The notes under the pieces are model-generated. The model was not told where the DNA came from and did not search any database. It saw only the letters and a list, made by a program, of their open reading frames with translations. 64,000 nt of DNA from positions 1 to 64,000 of the forward strand of contig JAJDAJ010000026.1 of assembly GCA_029261925.1 (NCBI GenBank). Direction: 5' to 3'. Positions 10,578 to 19,026 of this stretch are shown here, one piece after another. A program made the translations under genes and the position numbers. Origin of the DNA: Deltaproteobacteria bacterium. Lineage in GTDB: Bacteria; Myxococcota_A; UBA9160; SZUA-336. How positions within the stretch are numbered: position 1 is the stretch's first letter; each line of letters begins with the position of its first letter.

Positions 10578-11071
10578 GAGGCGCTGCTCCGCCGGACCAG
10601 CACGGAGCCGGCCAGGATCGCCGCCAGCAGGAGCAGACCCGCGACCTGCAGGGCGAGCACGTGCTCGCTCGCGAGCAGCAGCGCGAGCGCGCGTGTCGAC
10701 CCGGAGCCCACCGCGGCCTCACCCCAGGGGCCGCGCAGCAGCGAGAGCAGACCGATTCCCTGCAGCGCGAAGCCGGCGACCAGGACCGCGCCCACGGCGC
10801 GCAGCAGCGGCTGGCGCGCTCCCGGCGGGCCGCGGCGCGGGTCGAGCAGCAGGATCGCGAGGGCGAGGATCGAGACGACCGCACCGACGTTGACCAGTAC
10901 CTGCAGCGCGCCGAGTAGCTCCGCGCCGAGCAGCAGGAACAGGCCCGAGAGCGCCAGCGCGAAGATCCCCAGCGACAGCGCCGCGTGCACGGACCGGCGC
11001 AGGGGCAGCACCACGCCGAGCGCTCCGGCCACGGCGACCGCAGCCAGGACCCAGAACAGCAGGGCAGCCAT
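10574..11071 (-). CDS. nuoJ: NADH-quinone oxidoreductase subunit J-like membrane protein
   Basis: This is a 165-residue protein with five predicted helices. The open frame extends upstream, but the ATG at 11071 (MAALLFWVLAAVAVAG) is the natural start, 2 nt after the nuoH stop. The TM3 region GALQVLVNVGAVVSILALAI corresponds to the conserved VYVGAI segment with its pi-bulge, although the conserved tyrosine is Asn. The family is clear from position, size and hydropathy; sequence conservation is weaker than in NuoL or NuoM. Confidence 0.85.
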   Translation of the reverse strand: MAALLFWVLAAVAVAGALGVVLPLRRSVHAALSLGIFALALSGLFLLLGAELLGALQVLVNVGAVVSILALAILLLDPRRGPPGARQPLLRAVGAVLVAGFALQGIGLLSLLRGPWGEAAVGSGSTRALALLLASEHVLALQVAGLLLLAAILAGSVLVRRSSAS

Positions 11072-11073
11072 GC

Positions 11074-12165
11074 TCAGCCGACCTCCCGCAGCGCCACGAC
11101 GCCCGCCGAGCTCAGCAGCACGTTGAGCAGGGCCAGGGGCAGCAGCACGGCCCACGCCAGCCGCATCCGCCGCGCGTACCCCGGGCCCTCGAGCCGGGAG
11201 CGCACGACGGCCTGCAGGACCACGACCGCGGCCAGCTTGAGGAGAAAGCTGAGCACGTGCACGGGCATCGCGACCAGGCCCGCCCAGCGCGGTCCGGTCA
11301 GCCCGGCGACGGCGAGCGCGAGCTCGCCGTCGGGGAGCCAGGGCAGTGACCAGCCGCCGAGGAACATCGAGGTCATCAGTCCCGCCATGGCGCCGGCCTC
11401 GAGCCAGTGGACCAGCGGGTCGCCCCCGGCGTCCGCCCCCGGCAGCGAGCGGCGGCTCGACGACGGCAGGGCGATCAGGAGCAGCCCGAACGCGGCCGGC
11501 TGCACGAACACGCCCCAGGCCGGCAGCCGCACGGACTCGAGCCAGGCGGCTCCGGGCGCGACCCAGCCCAGGTGCTCGAGGAAGCCGAGCGCCCGGAAGG
11601 TCTCCTGCTGCGCGAGCCCGATCCCGGTCAGCCGCAGCGTGCCGAAGGCGACCAGCACGCCGAGCACGGCGACGCCCAGCGCGACGCGGTACGAGAGCTC
11701 GCGCGCCGAGACGCGCAGCGCTTCGGGGTCCGGCTCACCGTCGGCGCGCCAGGCGCCGAGCAGCGACGCGCAGCAGGCGATCGCGCCGAGCGCGAGGACC
11801 CAGAGCAGCCCGCTGTCGAGGTCGGCGACGACCAGCGACCACTCGCGTCCGTCGATGGTGTAGCGGCCCCCGAACGGGATGATCGCCCAGGCACTCAGCG
11901 CCACGGCCACCGCGGCCAGGCCGCGCAGCGGCGCGCGTAGGGCCGACGCCGACGTGGCCGGCTCGACGAGTGCCCGGAGCATCGCCGGCAGCGCACGCAC
12001 CGGTGACTCCGGGCGCAGCCGGAGCAGCCCCGCCCGCCCGGCTCCACCCGGCTGGCGCGTCAGGGCGACCAGGCGGCGCTCGACCGACGCGACCAGGGGC
12101 GCCACCAGCCCCGCCACGAGAGCCAGCAGCAGCAGCGTGGTGACGACCGCAGCGGCGCCCATCAT
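11074..12165 (-). CDS. nuoH: NADH-quinone oxidoreductase subunit H-like membrane protein lacking the quinone loop
   Basis: This is a 363-residue, roughly eight-helix protein. NuoH landmarks are recognisable: VERRLVAL near the N-terminus, SARELSYRVALGVAVLGV, QPAAFGLLLIAL, and a C-terminal LAWAVLLPLALLNVLL. However, the nearly invariant loop after QPxAF, normally RxPFDLPEAExEL...EYSG, is replaced by SSSRRSLPGADAGGDPLVHW (about 235-254). The glutamate in the SYE motif is Arg160. The loop forms part of the quinone chamber and the entry to the E-channel, so the subunit probably cannot support normal quinone coupling. It may start at either of two adjacent ATGs. Confidence 0.85.
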   Translation of the reverse strand: MMGAAAVVTTLLLLALVAGLVAPLVASVERRLVALTRQPGGAGRAGLLRLRPESPVRALPAMLRALVEPATSASALRAPLRGLAAVAVALSAWAIIPFGGRYTIDGREWSLVVADLDSGLLWVLALGAIACCASLLGAWRADGEPDPEALRVSARELSYRVALGVAVLGVLVAFGTLRLTGIGLAQQETFRALGFLEHLGWVAPGAAWLESVRLPAWGVFVQPAAFGLLLIALPSSSRRSLPGADAGGDPLVHWLEAGAMAGLMTSMFLGGWSLPWLPDGELALAVAGLTGPRWAGLVAMPVHVLSFLLKLAAVVVLQAVVRSRLEGPGYARRMRLAWAVLLPLALLNVLLSSAGVVALREVG

Positions 12166-12202
12166 CGGCGCTCCGGCGAGCGGGCGAGCGGATGGCGGTC
12201 CA

Positions 12203-12559
12203 TCAGTCCCACTCGAGCCCGCCCCGGCGCCAGACGTGGATCAGACCGACCCCGAGCGCCGCCAGCACGGGAAGCCCCGCCAGCAGCGCCGGCCGGCCGA
12301 GCTCGCGAACGACCGTCGCCCAAGGGTAGAGCAGCAGCAGCCCCACCTGGAGGACCCCGATCGGGACCGCGACCAGGAACAGCGCGTCGCGGGCGCGCGA
12401 CGAGAGCCGGCGGCCGACGCTCCGCGGCGCGGGGATCGGGGGTCCCGCGGCGTCCCGCCGGGCCACGCGGCGCCGCACCACGAGCAGCAGGAGCGCGAGG
12501 CCCGTGCCCAGCGCGACCAGGAGCGCCCACGCCGCGTACTCCGCGCTGTACTCACCCAA
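12203..12559 (-). CDS. nuoA: NADH-quinone oxidoreductase subunit A-like protein lacking the acidic pair
   Basis: This 118-residue, three-helix protein ends in GLIHVWRRGGLEWD, the diagnostic NuoA C-terminus, and keeps LLYPWA at the end of TM2. The preceding FDVE motif is gone: VPIGVLQVGLLLLYPWA puts Gln71 and Gly73 at the positions of Asp79 and Glu81 of E. coli NuoA. The YExG loop between TM1 and TM2 is also unrecognisable. The likely start is TTG at 12559, with GGAG about 7 nt upstream of it. It is the first gene of the nuo cluster, 37 nt before nuoH. Confidence 0.85.
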   Translation of the reverse strand: MGEYSAEYAAWALLVALGTGLALLLLVVRRRVARRDAAGPPIPAPRSVGRRLSSRARDALFLVAVPIGVLQVGLLLLYPWATVVRELGRPALLAGLPVLAALGVGLIHVWRRGGLEWD

Positions 12560-12743
12560 AGCGCCACTCCGGGGCCGGCCTGCCCGTCGTTCCAGGAAAC
12601 CTGTGCAAACACGGGGGGATCGCGCGCTGCAAGCTAGCCCGGAATTGCGCCCGGGTCTATGCTGTTCGCATGCCGTCGAACCCCGTTTGCCGCGCCGTGG
12701 GCGACGGCCGTGCCGATCCGGCCGCCCTCCGGGCCCCGCTCAG

Positions 12744-13604
12744 GTGAGCCATCCCGGCACCCGGGCAGCGCTACAGCTCGCGCTCTGCCTGCTCGTCTGC
12801 GCGAGCTGCGGATCCGACGTGGTGCGCGAGACGGTGCTCGAGAACGAGCGGGTGCAGGTGCTGCTGCGCCGCGTCGAGGGCAAGGCCGCCGCGCAGCACG
12901 CTCACCCGGCGACGATTGCCGACGTGCGCATCGCGCACATCCTGGCCTCGCTCACCCACACCGACGGCGACGGCGGCCGGCAGCTCACGATCCGCTCCAC
13001 GCACGTCTACGACCTCGCCGAGGGTATCGCCCGGGCGCTGGGGAAGGCCACGCCCGCCGACGAGGTGATCGCGATCGCGTTCGCGCGCGACCGCCGGCTG
13101 GGCATCTTCAGCGACGACCGCGTGACGGCGTTGCGCACCTATCTCGAGGGCGACGAGCTGCTGATCGAGTTCTTCGCGCTCGAGGAACCGCGCGAGGACG
13201 AGCGCCCGGGCCGGCGGGGCGAGTACCGCGCGCCGCTGGCGCTGCCCGCGGCGCGCGCACGCTTCTCGATCGTCCCCGGCGAGGCGCAGCGCGTGCACGG
13301 CGAGCGCGGCGTCGCGGTGGCCTGGCGGGACGACTACTACCGGCGGCCCGTCAGCCTCCGCTTCCGCGAGGGCCAGATCAAGCGGCGCACGGTGCTGATG
13401 GAGATGCCGGCAGAGGACGCCCCCGGCGCCGCTGCGGCCTCGCGCGACGCCGGCTCCGGCGCGCTCGGCGACCAGCAGCGCCGCGCGCTGCAGGAGCTCG
13501 AGGCGCTGCGTCGCGAGGGCGAGATCACCGAGAGCGAGTACGGGCGGCGCCGGCGCCTGATCGAGCGGGGCGAGCTGCCCGGCGCCGGCGACCCGGAACC
13601 ATGA
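12744..13604 (+). CDS. Predicted lipoprotein with C-terminal SHOCT-like domain
   Basis: The frame is open well upstream, but the GTG at 12744 gives a clean lipoprotein signal: a hydrophobic stretch followed by the lipobox LLVCASC, with the lipidated cysteine near residue 25. The 286-residue product is not otherwise recognised. The middle is a soluble alpha/beta domain. The last ~45 residues (DQQRRALQELEALRREGEIT and the following tyrosine/arginine-rich turn) match the SHOCT pattern, a short C-terminal oligomerisation helix pair. The TGA stop overlaps the next gene's ATG by 4 nt, coupling it to the nucleoside hydrolase. It is divergent from nuoA. Confidence 0.7.
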   Translation: MSHPGTRAALQLALCLLVCASCGSDVVRETVLENERVQVLLRRVEGKAAAQHAHPATIADVRIAHILASLTHTDGDGGRQLTIRSTHVYDLAEGIARALGKATPADEVIAIAFARDRRLGIFSDDRVTALRTYLEGDELLIEFFALEEPREDERPGRRGEYRAPLALPAARARFSIVPGEAQRVHGERGVAVAWRDDYYRRPVSLRFREGQIKRRTVLMEMPAEDAPGAAAASRDAGSGALGDQQRRALQELEALRREGEITESEYGRRRRLIERGELPGAGDPEP

Positions 13605-14542
13605 GCGAGCCGCGCCGCGCGCGGCGCGTGCATGTCGACACCGACCCCGGGCTCGACGATCTGCTCGCGCTGGCCTTCGCCGCTGCCTCCCCCGAGCTCG
13701 ATATCGTCGGGCTGACCACGGTCGCCGGCAATGCGCCGCTCGAGGCCGTCACCTACAACGCCCTGGGCTGGTGCGCGCTGGCCGGCCTCGACGTTCCCGT
13801 GGGGCGCGGAGCGGACGCCCCCCTCGAGCTGCCCCGCATCGACGCCACGCACTTCCACGGCGCCGACGGGCGACGGGGCATCCCCTTGCCGGCGCCGCTG
13901 CACGCCGCCGAGGCGGACGCCGGGGCTGTGCTGCGCGAGAGCCTGACGGCGCGCGGCGCCGAGCTGCTGATCGCCCTGGGCCCGCTGACGAACGTCGCCC
14001 GGCTGGCGGCCAGCGACCCCGGCCTGCTCGACGGGCTGCCCGTGCTCTGGATGGGCGGGAGCCTGTGCGGGGGCAACGTGACCCCGGCAGCGGAGTTCAA
14101 CTGCCACGTGGACCCGCACGCGGTGGACGCCGTGCTCGACTCGGGCGCGGCGCTCCGGGTGATCGGGCTCGACGTGACCGGCTGCGTGCGCCTGCGCGAG
14201 GCGGAGCTGAGCGCGCAGCGCTGGCCCGGCACGGCGCGCGGCGCCTTCGCCTGTGCGCTGCTCGACGCGCTGGTCGCGGCCGAGGAGATCGTCTCGGGCC
14301 AGCGCGCGGCCGTGCTCCACGATCCCACGGCGATCGCCGCGGCGCTCGACGTCGACGTGCTGCGCTGGGAGCGCCGCTGGCTGGCGGTCGAGGCGGGCGA
14401 CGGCCCCGAGCGCGGGCGCATGCTCGAGCTGCCCGGCGGCGACGGCGACGCACCGCTGTTCGCCTGCGAGGTCCACCACGAGCGCGTGCGCCGGCTGTTC
14501 CTGGAACGGCTCGTCGACTGGTGCGCGGAGGATGCGGCGTGA
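13601..14542 (+). CDS. Nucleoside hydrolase (IunH family)
   Basis: This enzyme hydrolyses the N-glycosidic bond of nucleosides to base and ribose. The N-terminal RVHVDTDPGLDDLLALAFA is the calcium-binding DTDPGxDD signature. NAPLEAVTYNAL, LGPLTNVARL, LWMGGSLCGGNVTP and AEFNCHVDPHA are the further family blocks, and AVLHDPTAIAAAL carries the C-terminal Asp. The length (313) is typical. The ATG at 13601 overlaps the lipoprotein stop, and the gene's own stop overlaps the GTG of the PHP gene. Base preference is not determined. Confidence 0.92.
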   Translation: MSEPRRARRVHVDTDPGLDDLLALAFAAASPELDIVGLTTVAGNAPLEAVTYNALGWCALAGLDVPVGRGADAPLELPRIDATHFHGADGRRGIPLPAPLHAAEADAGAVLRESLTARGAELLIALGPLTNVARLAASDPGLLDGLPVLWMGGSLCGGNVTPAAEFNCHVDPHAVDAVLDSGAALRVIGLDVTGCVRLREAELSAQRWPGTARGAFACALLDALVAAEEIVSGQRAAVLHDPTAIAAALDVDVLRWERRWLAVEAGDGPERGRMLELPGGDGDAPLFACEVHHERVRRLFLERLVDWCAEDAA

Positions 14543-15426
14543 CGGCGCTGTGCGACTTCCACCTGCACTCCACGGCCTCGGACGGGGCGCTGGAGCCCGG
14601 CGCGCTGGTCGAGCTGGCGGCGCGCTGCGGCGTGCGCCTGATGTCGCTGACCGACCACGACGACGTCTCGGGCATCCCCGAGGCCAGCGCGCGCGCCGCC
14701 GAGCTGGGCATCGAGCTCTGGCCCGGCGTGGAGCTGAGCGTGTCCGAGCGCGACGGTGAGCGCGAGATGCACGTGCTGGGTATCGGCATCGATCCCGCAG
14801 AGCCGCGGCTGGTCGCCGCGCTCGACGAGCAGCGGCAGCAGCGCGACCGGCGCGGGCGCCGCATCGTCGAGCGCCTGCGCGAGGCCGGCATCGACGTCAC
14901 CTGGGAGCGCGTGGCCGAGATCGCCGGCGACGGCGTGGTCGGCCGGCCCCACGTGGCGCGGGCCCTGATCGAGATCGGCGCGGTCCGCGACATGGACGAG
15001 GCCTTCGCGCGCTGGCTGCGCCGGCGGCGGCCCGCCCACGTGGCGCGCGAGGGCATGGCCCTGCGCGGGGCCGTGGCGCTGATCCACGGGGCCGGCGGCC
15101 TCGCGGTGCTGGCCCATCCCCCGCGCTCCGGCGGCGTCGACGGCCCGGGCGGGCTCGAGGCGTACGTGGAGGACGTGGCACGCGCCGGCCTCGACGGGCT
15201 CGAGGTGCACCATCCGGCGCACCGGCCGGGCCAGCTCCGGAGGCTTCGCCGCCTCTGCCGCGATCTGGACCTGGTGGAGACCGGTGGCAGCGACTTCCAC
15301 GGACCCGTGGACGGCCCGATCCGCCCCGGCCGCGGCCGCGGCGGCCTGCGCCTGGGGCCGCGCTTCGCCGAGCCGCTGCGCGAGCGCCTGCGGGCCCGCA
15401 GCTCGGCAGCAGATCCCCGGGTTTGA
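14539..15426 (+). CDS. PHP-domain phosphoesterase (YciV/RNase AM-like)
   Basis: This is a 295-residue polymerase-and-histidinol-phosphatase domain enzyme. The metal-binding motifs appear in order: CDFHLHSTASDGALEP, LTDHDDVSGI, ELSVSERDGEREMHVLGIG, VGRPHVAR, LAHPPRSGGVDG, LEVHHPAH and GGSDFHG. Proteins of this architecture hydrolyse 3',5'-nucleotide bisphosphates or trim RNA 5' ends (RNase AM). The GTG start overlaps the nucleoside hydrolase stop (GTGA). With that neighbour it suggests a nucleotide-salvage unit. Confidence 0.88.
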   Translation: MTALCDFHLHSTASDGALEPGALVELAARCGVRLMSLTDHDDVSGIPEASARAAELGIELWPGVELSVSERDGEREMHVLGIGIDPAEPRLVAALDEQRQQRDRRGRRIVERLREAGIDVTWERVAEIAGDGVVGRPHVARALIEIGAVRDMDEAFARWLRRRRPAHVAREGMALRGAVALIHGAGGLAVLAHPPRSGGVDGPGGLEAYVEDVARAGLDGLEVHHPAHRPGQLRRLRRLCRDLDLVETGGSDFHGPVDGPIRPGRGRGGLRLGPRFAEPLRERLRARSSAADPRV

Positions 15427-15461
15427 ACGGGGTTCGGGCCGGCGGTACCCTGCGCCGTCCC

Positions 15462-16655
15462 ATGCCCGGCCCCAAGGACCCCCCCGGCTCCTCCACCCGC
15501 GCCGTCCACGGCGGCGAGCGCGAGGGCCGGCCCCGCGTCTCCGACTCGCTGACGACCCCGATCGTCCAGACGTCCACGTTCTGGTTCCGCGACACGCAGG
15601 AGCTGGTGGACTACCAGGAGGGCCGCTACGCGAGCTTCGAGTACGGCCGCTACGGCAACCCGACCGTGCGCGCTCTCGAGGAGAAGCTGGCGACCCTGGA
15701 GGGCGGCGAGGACTGCCTGGTCTCCGCCTCGGGCATGAACTCGATCACGACGCTGCTGCTGGCCCTGGTGCCCGAGGGCGGCCACATCGTGACCACCCAC
15801 GACTGCTACCGGCGTACGCGCCAGTTCGCGCAGACGGTGCTGCCGAAGATGGGCATCCGCACCACGGTGATCGACCCGTCGGACCTCGAGGGTCTCGAGC
15901 GGGCGCTGGCCGGGGGCGCGACCCTGTACTTCTCCGAGTCACCGACCAACCCGTACCTGCGCGTGGTGGACGTGCCCCGCGTCGCCGAGCTCTGCCGCGC
16001 CGCCGGCGCGATCTCGGTGATCGACTCCACGTTCGCCTCGCCGGTCAACCAGCGCGCCCTCGATCTGGGCGCCGACGTGGTGCTGCACTCGGCCACGAAG
16101 TACATCGCCGGACACAACGACGTGCTCTGCGGCGCCCTGGTCGGGCACAGCGCCCGGATCGGGCCGGTGCGCGACCTGCACGGCATCCTGGGCGGCGTGG
16201 TCGACCCGCACGCCGCCTGGCTCGTCCTGCGCGGCTGCAAGACGCTGGCGCTGCGCGTGGAGCGCGCGAACGCCACGGCCCTGCGGATGGCGGAGTTCCT
16301 CTCCGAGCACCCGCGAATCGCGCGCGTGCACTACCCGGGCCTCAGCAGCCACCCCGACCACGAGATCGCCCGCGCCCAGATGCAGGGCTACGGCGGGGTG
16401 GTCAGCTTCGAGGTCGACGGCGGTCTGGAGACCGCCTCCAAGCTCGTCGACGCGCTCCGGCTGCCCTACATCGCCCCGAGCCTGGGCGGGGTCGAGTCGC
16501 TGGTCGAGCAGCCCACGGTGATCTCGTACTGGGATCAGACCCCGGAGCAGCGCGCGGAGCTGGGCATCCTGGACAACCTGATCCGCTACTCCTGCGGCAT
16601 CGAGGACGCCGACGACCTGGTGGCGGACCTCGAGCAGGCCCTCGACCGGATCTAG
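15462..16655 (+). CDS. Cystathionine gamma-synthase-type PLP enzyme
   Basis: This 397-residue Cys/Met-metabolism PLP-dependent enzyme has an N-terminal block (STRAVHGGEREGRPRVSD, then YASFEYGRYGNPTVRALE) resembling plant-type cystathionine gamma-synthases. The PLP lysine lies in VVLHSATKYIAGHNDV. Other blocks are SASGMNSITTLLLAL, ESPTNPYLRVVD and SLGGVESLVEQP. It could be the gamma-synthase of methionine biosynthesis, or a gamma- or beta-lyase; the sequence alone does not separate these. The ATG at 15462 is preferred over a TTG at 15423 because it matches family starts. Confidence 0.9.
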   Translation: MPGPKDPPGSSTRAVHGGEREGRPRVSDSLTTPIVQTSTFWFRDTQELVDYQEGRYASFEYGRYGNPTVRALEEKLATLEGGEDCLVSASGMNSITTLLLALVPEGGHIVTTHDCYRRTRQFAQTVLPKMGIRTTVIDPSDLEGLERALAGGATLYFSESPTNPYLRVVDVPRVAELCRAAGAISVIDSTFASPVNQRALDLGADVVLHSATKYIAGHNDVLCGALVGHSARIGPVRDLHGILGGVVDPHAAWLVLRGCKTLALRVERANATALRMAEFLSEHPRIARVHYPGLSSHPDHEIARAQMQGYGGVVSFEVDGGLETASKLVDALRLPYIAPSLGGVESLVEQPTVISYWDQTPEQRAELGILDNLIRYSCGIEDADDLVADLEQALDRI

Positions 16656-16702
16656 TCCGCGTCCCGGAGCGGCCGCGGGGGAGTCCGCCCGACGCGCGCG
16701 CC

Positions 16703-17224
16703 TCAGATGAGTGTCGCCGACAGACCCTTCTCGTGGGCGAGGAGACGCCGCTTCACCCCGAGACCGCCGGTGTAGCCGCCCAGCTTGCCGCGGGCGGCGA
16801 CGATGCGGTGACAGGGTACGACGATCGGCAGGGGATTGGCGCCGTTCGCGGCGCCGACGGCGCGCTGGGCCCCGTCGCGGCCGATCCCTCGGGCGAGCTC
16901 GCCGTAGGTCCGCGTCTCGCCGAAGGGCACGTCGACCAGCGCGCGCCAGACCCGGAGCTGGAAGTCGGTGCCGCGCAGGTCGAGCGTCACGTCGAACGCG
17001 CGGCGCGCGCCGCGGAAGTACTCCTCGAGCTCGATGCGCGCCTTGTCCAGCACCGGCATCCAGTCGACCCGGGTCGCCTGGGGCAGCGTGCGCTCGATCC
17101 AGCCGGCAAAGCCCCGACCGGCGTGGCGCGGCAAGCCGATGCGCAGAAGTCCGTGCTCGGTGGCGGCCAGCTTGACCGGACCGAGCGGCGAGTCGACGAC
17201 CGTCGCCGCGTACTCACACCCCAT
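16703..17224 (-). CDS. ogt: Methylated-DNA--[protein]-cysteine S-methyltransferase
   Basis: This suicide repair protein transfers the methyl group from O6-methylguanine (or O4-methylthymine) to its own cysteine. The active site is PIVVPCHRIVAARGKLGGYT, and the helix-turn-helix with the arginine finger is GELARGIGRDGAQRAVGAAN. At 173 residues it is the usual short form without an Ada domain. The ATG is at 17224; the upstream part of the frame is low-complexity and belongs to another gene. It is downstream of the Lys-rich protein gene and separated from it by a hairpin. Confidence 0.95.
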   Translation of the reverse strand: MGCEYAATVVDSPLGPVKLAATEHGLLRIGLPRHAGRGFAGWIERTLPQATRVDWMPVLDKARIELEEYFRGARRAFDVTLDLRGTDFQLRVWRALVDVPFGETRTYGELARGIGRDGAQRAVGAANGANPLPIVVPCHRIVAARGKLGGYTGGLGVKRRLLAHEKGLSATLI

Positions 17225-17320
17225 GAGCCGAGAGTAACACGATCCCGCGTCGGGACGAGGCGTCTCCAGAGAAGATCGTCGGCGCGACCCGGCCCGGGAG
17301 CAGCCGGGGCCAGAGATGGA

Positions 17321-17352
17321 TCGGGGGAGGACCGGTGACGGCCCTCCCCCGA
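17321..17352 (-). terminator. Hairpin terminator after the Lys-rich protein gene
   Basis: There is a perfect 10-bp inverted repeat, TCGGGGGAGG at 17321-17330 and CCTCCCCCGA at 17343-17352, with a 12-nt loop. It lies 30 nt beyond the stop of the histone-like gene on the minus strand and before ogt. It lacks a long T-run, as is common in high-GC genomes. Confidence 0.55.
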
Positions 17353-17382
17353 AGCGTCCAACCTCTCGGATCGCGTGAAGAG

Positions 17383-17892
17383 CTAGCGGCGGCGCGCGGT
17401 CTTCCGCCGGGCGGTCGTCTTGCGCCGGGCCGTCGTCTTGCGGCGTCCCGTCGCCTTCTTGCGGCCGGTCTTCTTGCGCCCGCCCCGGGCCGTCTTCTTG
17501 CGGGCGGCCTTCTTGCGCGTGGCCTTCTTGCGTGTGGCCTTCTTCCGCCCGGCCTTCTTGCGCCCGGCCTTCTTGCGCGTGGCCTTCTTCCGACCGGTCT
17601 TCTTCCGCGCGGTCTTCTTGCGACCGGTGGTCTTCCGGCGGGCCGGAGCTCGCCGGGCCGACTTGCGCCCACTGCCGCGTCGCTTCATCCGAGCGCGTGC
17701 CACGTCGCCGTCCCCGTCGATGAAGTAGAGCCAGCCCTCCTCGCGCTCCACGCCGACCTTCTCGACCTTGGCGCGTCGGCCCTGGCTGCGCCCGCCACGG
17801 GCCAGCGGGGCGCGCGAGATGTCGCCCTGCTTGTCGAGGAAGTACAGGTAGCCGGGCTCCTTCTTGATGCCCGTGCGTTCGACCTTTGCCAT
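17383..17892 (-). CDS. Histone H1-like Lys/Arg-rich protein with duplicated N-terminal motif
   Basis: The 169-residue product begins at the ATG at 17892 (MAKVERTGIKKE). The first ~75 residues hold two copies of a ~35-residue unit: KVERTGIKKEPGYLYFLDKQ followed by GDISRA, and KVEKVGVEREEGWLYFIDGD followed by GDVARA. The rest is a low-complexity tail of RKKTxxRKKA repeats resembling the C-terminus of histone H1 and bacterial H1-like nucleoid proteins. It probably binds nucleic acid non-specifically. The tail is encoded by tandem CTTCTTGCG-like DNA repeats (plus-strand view), so its length may vary between strains. I know of no assigned function for the duplicated domain. Confidence 0.75.
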   Translation of the reverse strand: MAKVERTGIKKEPGYLYFLDKQGDISRAPLARGGRSQGRRAKVEKVGVEREEGWLYFIDGDGDVARARMKRRGSGRKSARRAPARRKTTGRKKTARKKTGRKKATRKKAGRKKAGRKKATRKKATRKKAARKKTARGGRKKTGRKKATGRRKTTARRKTTARRKTARRR

Positions 17893-18055
17893 CGGAAACC
17901 CCCCAGATGTCGTTTCGTCGACGGGAAACGGCACGACCTCTCACGCGCCACCGACGACGTTGTGGAGAAGTTATGGAAGGGGTTTTCGGGTTGTCAAACC
18001 TTTTCGACGGAAAAGACCCCCGGGAGCGGGGATTCATCGACGGTCGGGACCGGTC

Positions 18056-19021
18056 TCAGTCGATCCCGAGGCCCTGGCGGATGCGCTCCAGGGGGTCGCC
18101 GGTCGACGGTACGAAGGCCCGGCCCGTCACCTGCTCGAAGGCCTCGATGTAGCGGCGGGCCGCCTCGCAGCGCACCTCGTCGGGGAGCTCCGGGGGCGTT
18201 CCCTCGCCGCGGTAGCCCTGCTCGACGAGCCAGCGGCGCACGTACTCCTTGTCGAGCGCCTGGGGCGCCCGCCCGTCGGCCATGGCCCTGTCGTAGCTGT
18301 CCGCGTACCAGTAGCGCGAGGAGTCGGGGGTGTGGATCTCGTCGATGACGACCAGGCGGCCGTCGGGGGCAACGCCCATCTCGTACTTGGTGTCCACCAG
18401 GATCAGCCCCCGCGACGCTGCGTGAGCGCGCCCGGCGTCGAACAGCCGCCGCGCGATCGCGGCCGCCTCGTCGAAGCGCTCCGCCGTGATCGCCCCGCTG
18501 GCGATGAGCTGCTCGCGCGACGCCGGCTCGTCGTGCTCGCCCTGGGCCGCCTTGGTCGTCGGGGTGAGCAGGGGCTCGGGGAGCCGCTGGTGGGGCCGCA
18601 TGCCGTCGGGCAGGCGGTGCCCGCAGTACTCCCGGGCGCCCGACTCGTAGGCCCGCAGGATCGACGTGTTGGAGCTCCCGGTCAGGTAGGCCCGGTACAC
18701 GAACTCGACGGGGAGCACCTCGCACTCCTGGACCACCGAGACGTTCGGGTCGGGCACGTGGATCAGGTGGTTGGGTGCCAGGTCGCGCGTCTGCTCGAAC
18801 CAGAAGGCGGCCAGCTGGTTGAGCACCTGCCCCTTGAACGGGACCGTGCCGACGATCACGTCGAAGCAGCTGATGCGGTCGCTGACGACGATCGTGCGCC
18901 GCCCGTCGCGCACGTAGCTCTCGCGGACCTTCCCGGACAGCCGCTCCCCGAGCTGCGGCAGGTCCGTCGCGCCGAGCGTGGTCTTGCACTGCGCCTGGAT
19001 CAGGCTCATGTCGATTCCCAT
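18056..19021 (-). CDS. purC: SAICAR synthetase (phosphoribosylaminoimidazole-succinocarboxamide synthase)
   Basis: This enzyme joins CAIR and aspartate with ATP to give SAICAR in purine biosynthesis. Family blocks are [69 protein letters not shown] and [14 protein letters not shown]. The length (321) fits the longer, eukaryote-like single-domain form. The start is the ATG at 19021, with another ATG four codons in. The gene starts 5 nt after the gshB stop, so the two are probably one operon. Confidence 0.96.
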   Translation of the reverse strand: MGIDMSLIQAQCKTTLGATDLPQLGERLSGKVRESYVRDGRRTIVVSDRISCFDVIVGTVPFKGQVLNQLAAFWFEQTRDLAPNHLIHVPDPNVSVVQECEVLPVEFVYRAYLTGSSNTSILRAYESGAREYCGHRLPDGMRPHQRLPEPLLTPTTKAAQGEHDEPASREQLIASGAITAERFDEAAAIARRLFDAGRAHAASRGLILVDTKYEMGVAPDGRLVVIDEIHTPDSSRYWYADSYDRAMADGRAPQALDKEYVRRWLVEQGYRGEGTPPELPDEVRCEAARRYIEAFEQVTGRAFVPSTGDPLERIRQGLGID

Positions 19022-19026
19022 GGTTC

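Noticed and set aside
17402..17640. CRISPR-like array from the repeated CTTCTTGCG units
   Set aside because: The repeats are codon repeats of the Lys/Arg-rich tail; there are no spacers of uniform length and the frame is continuous.
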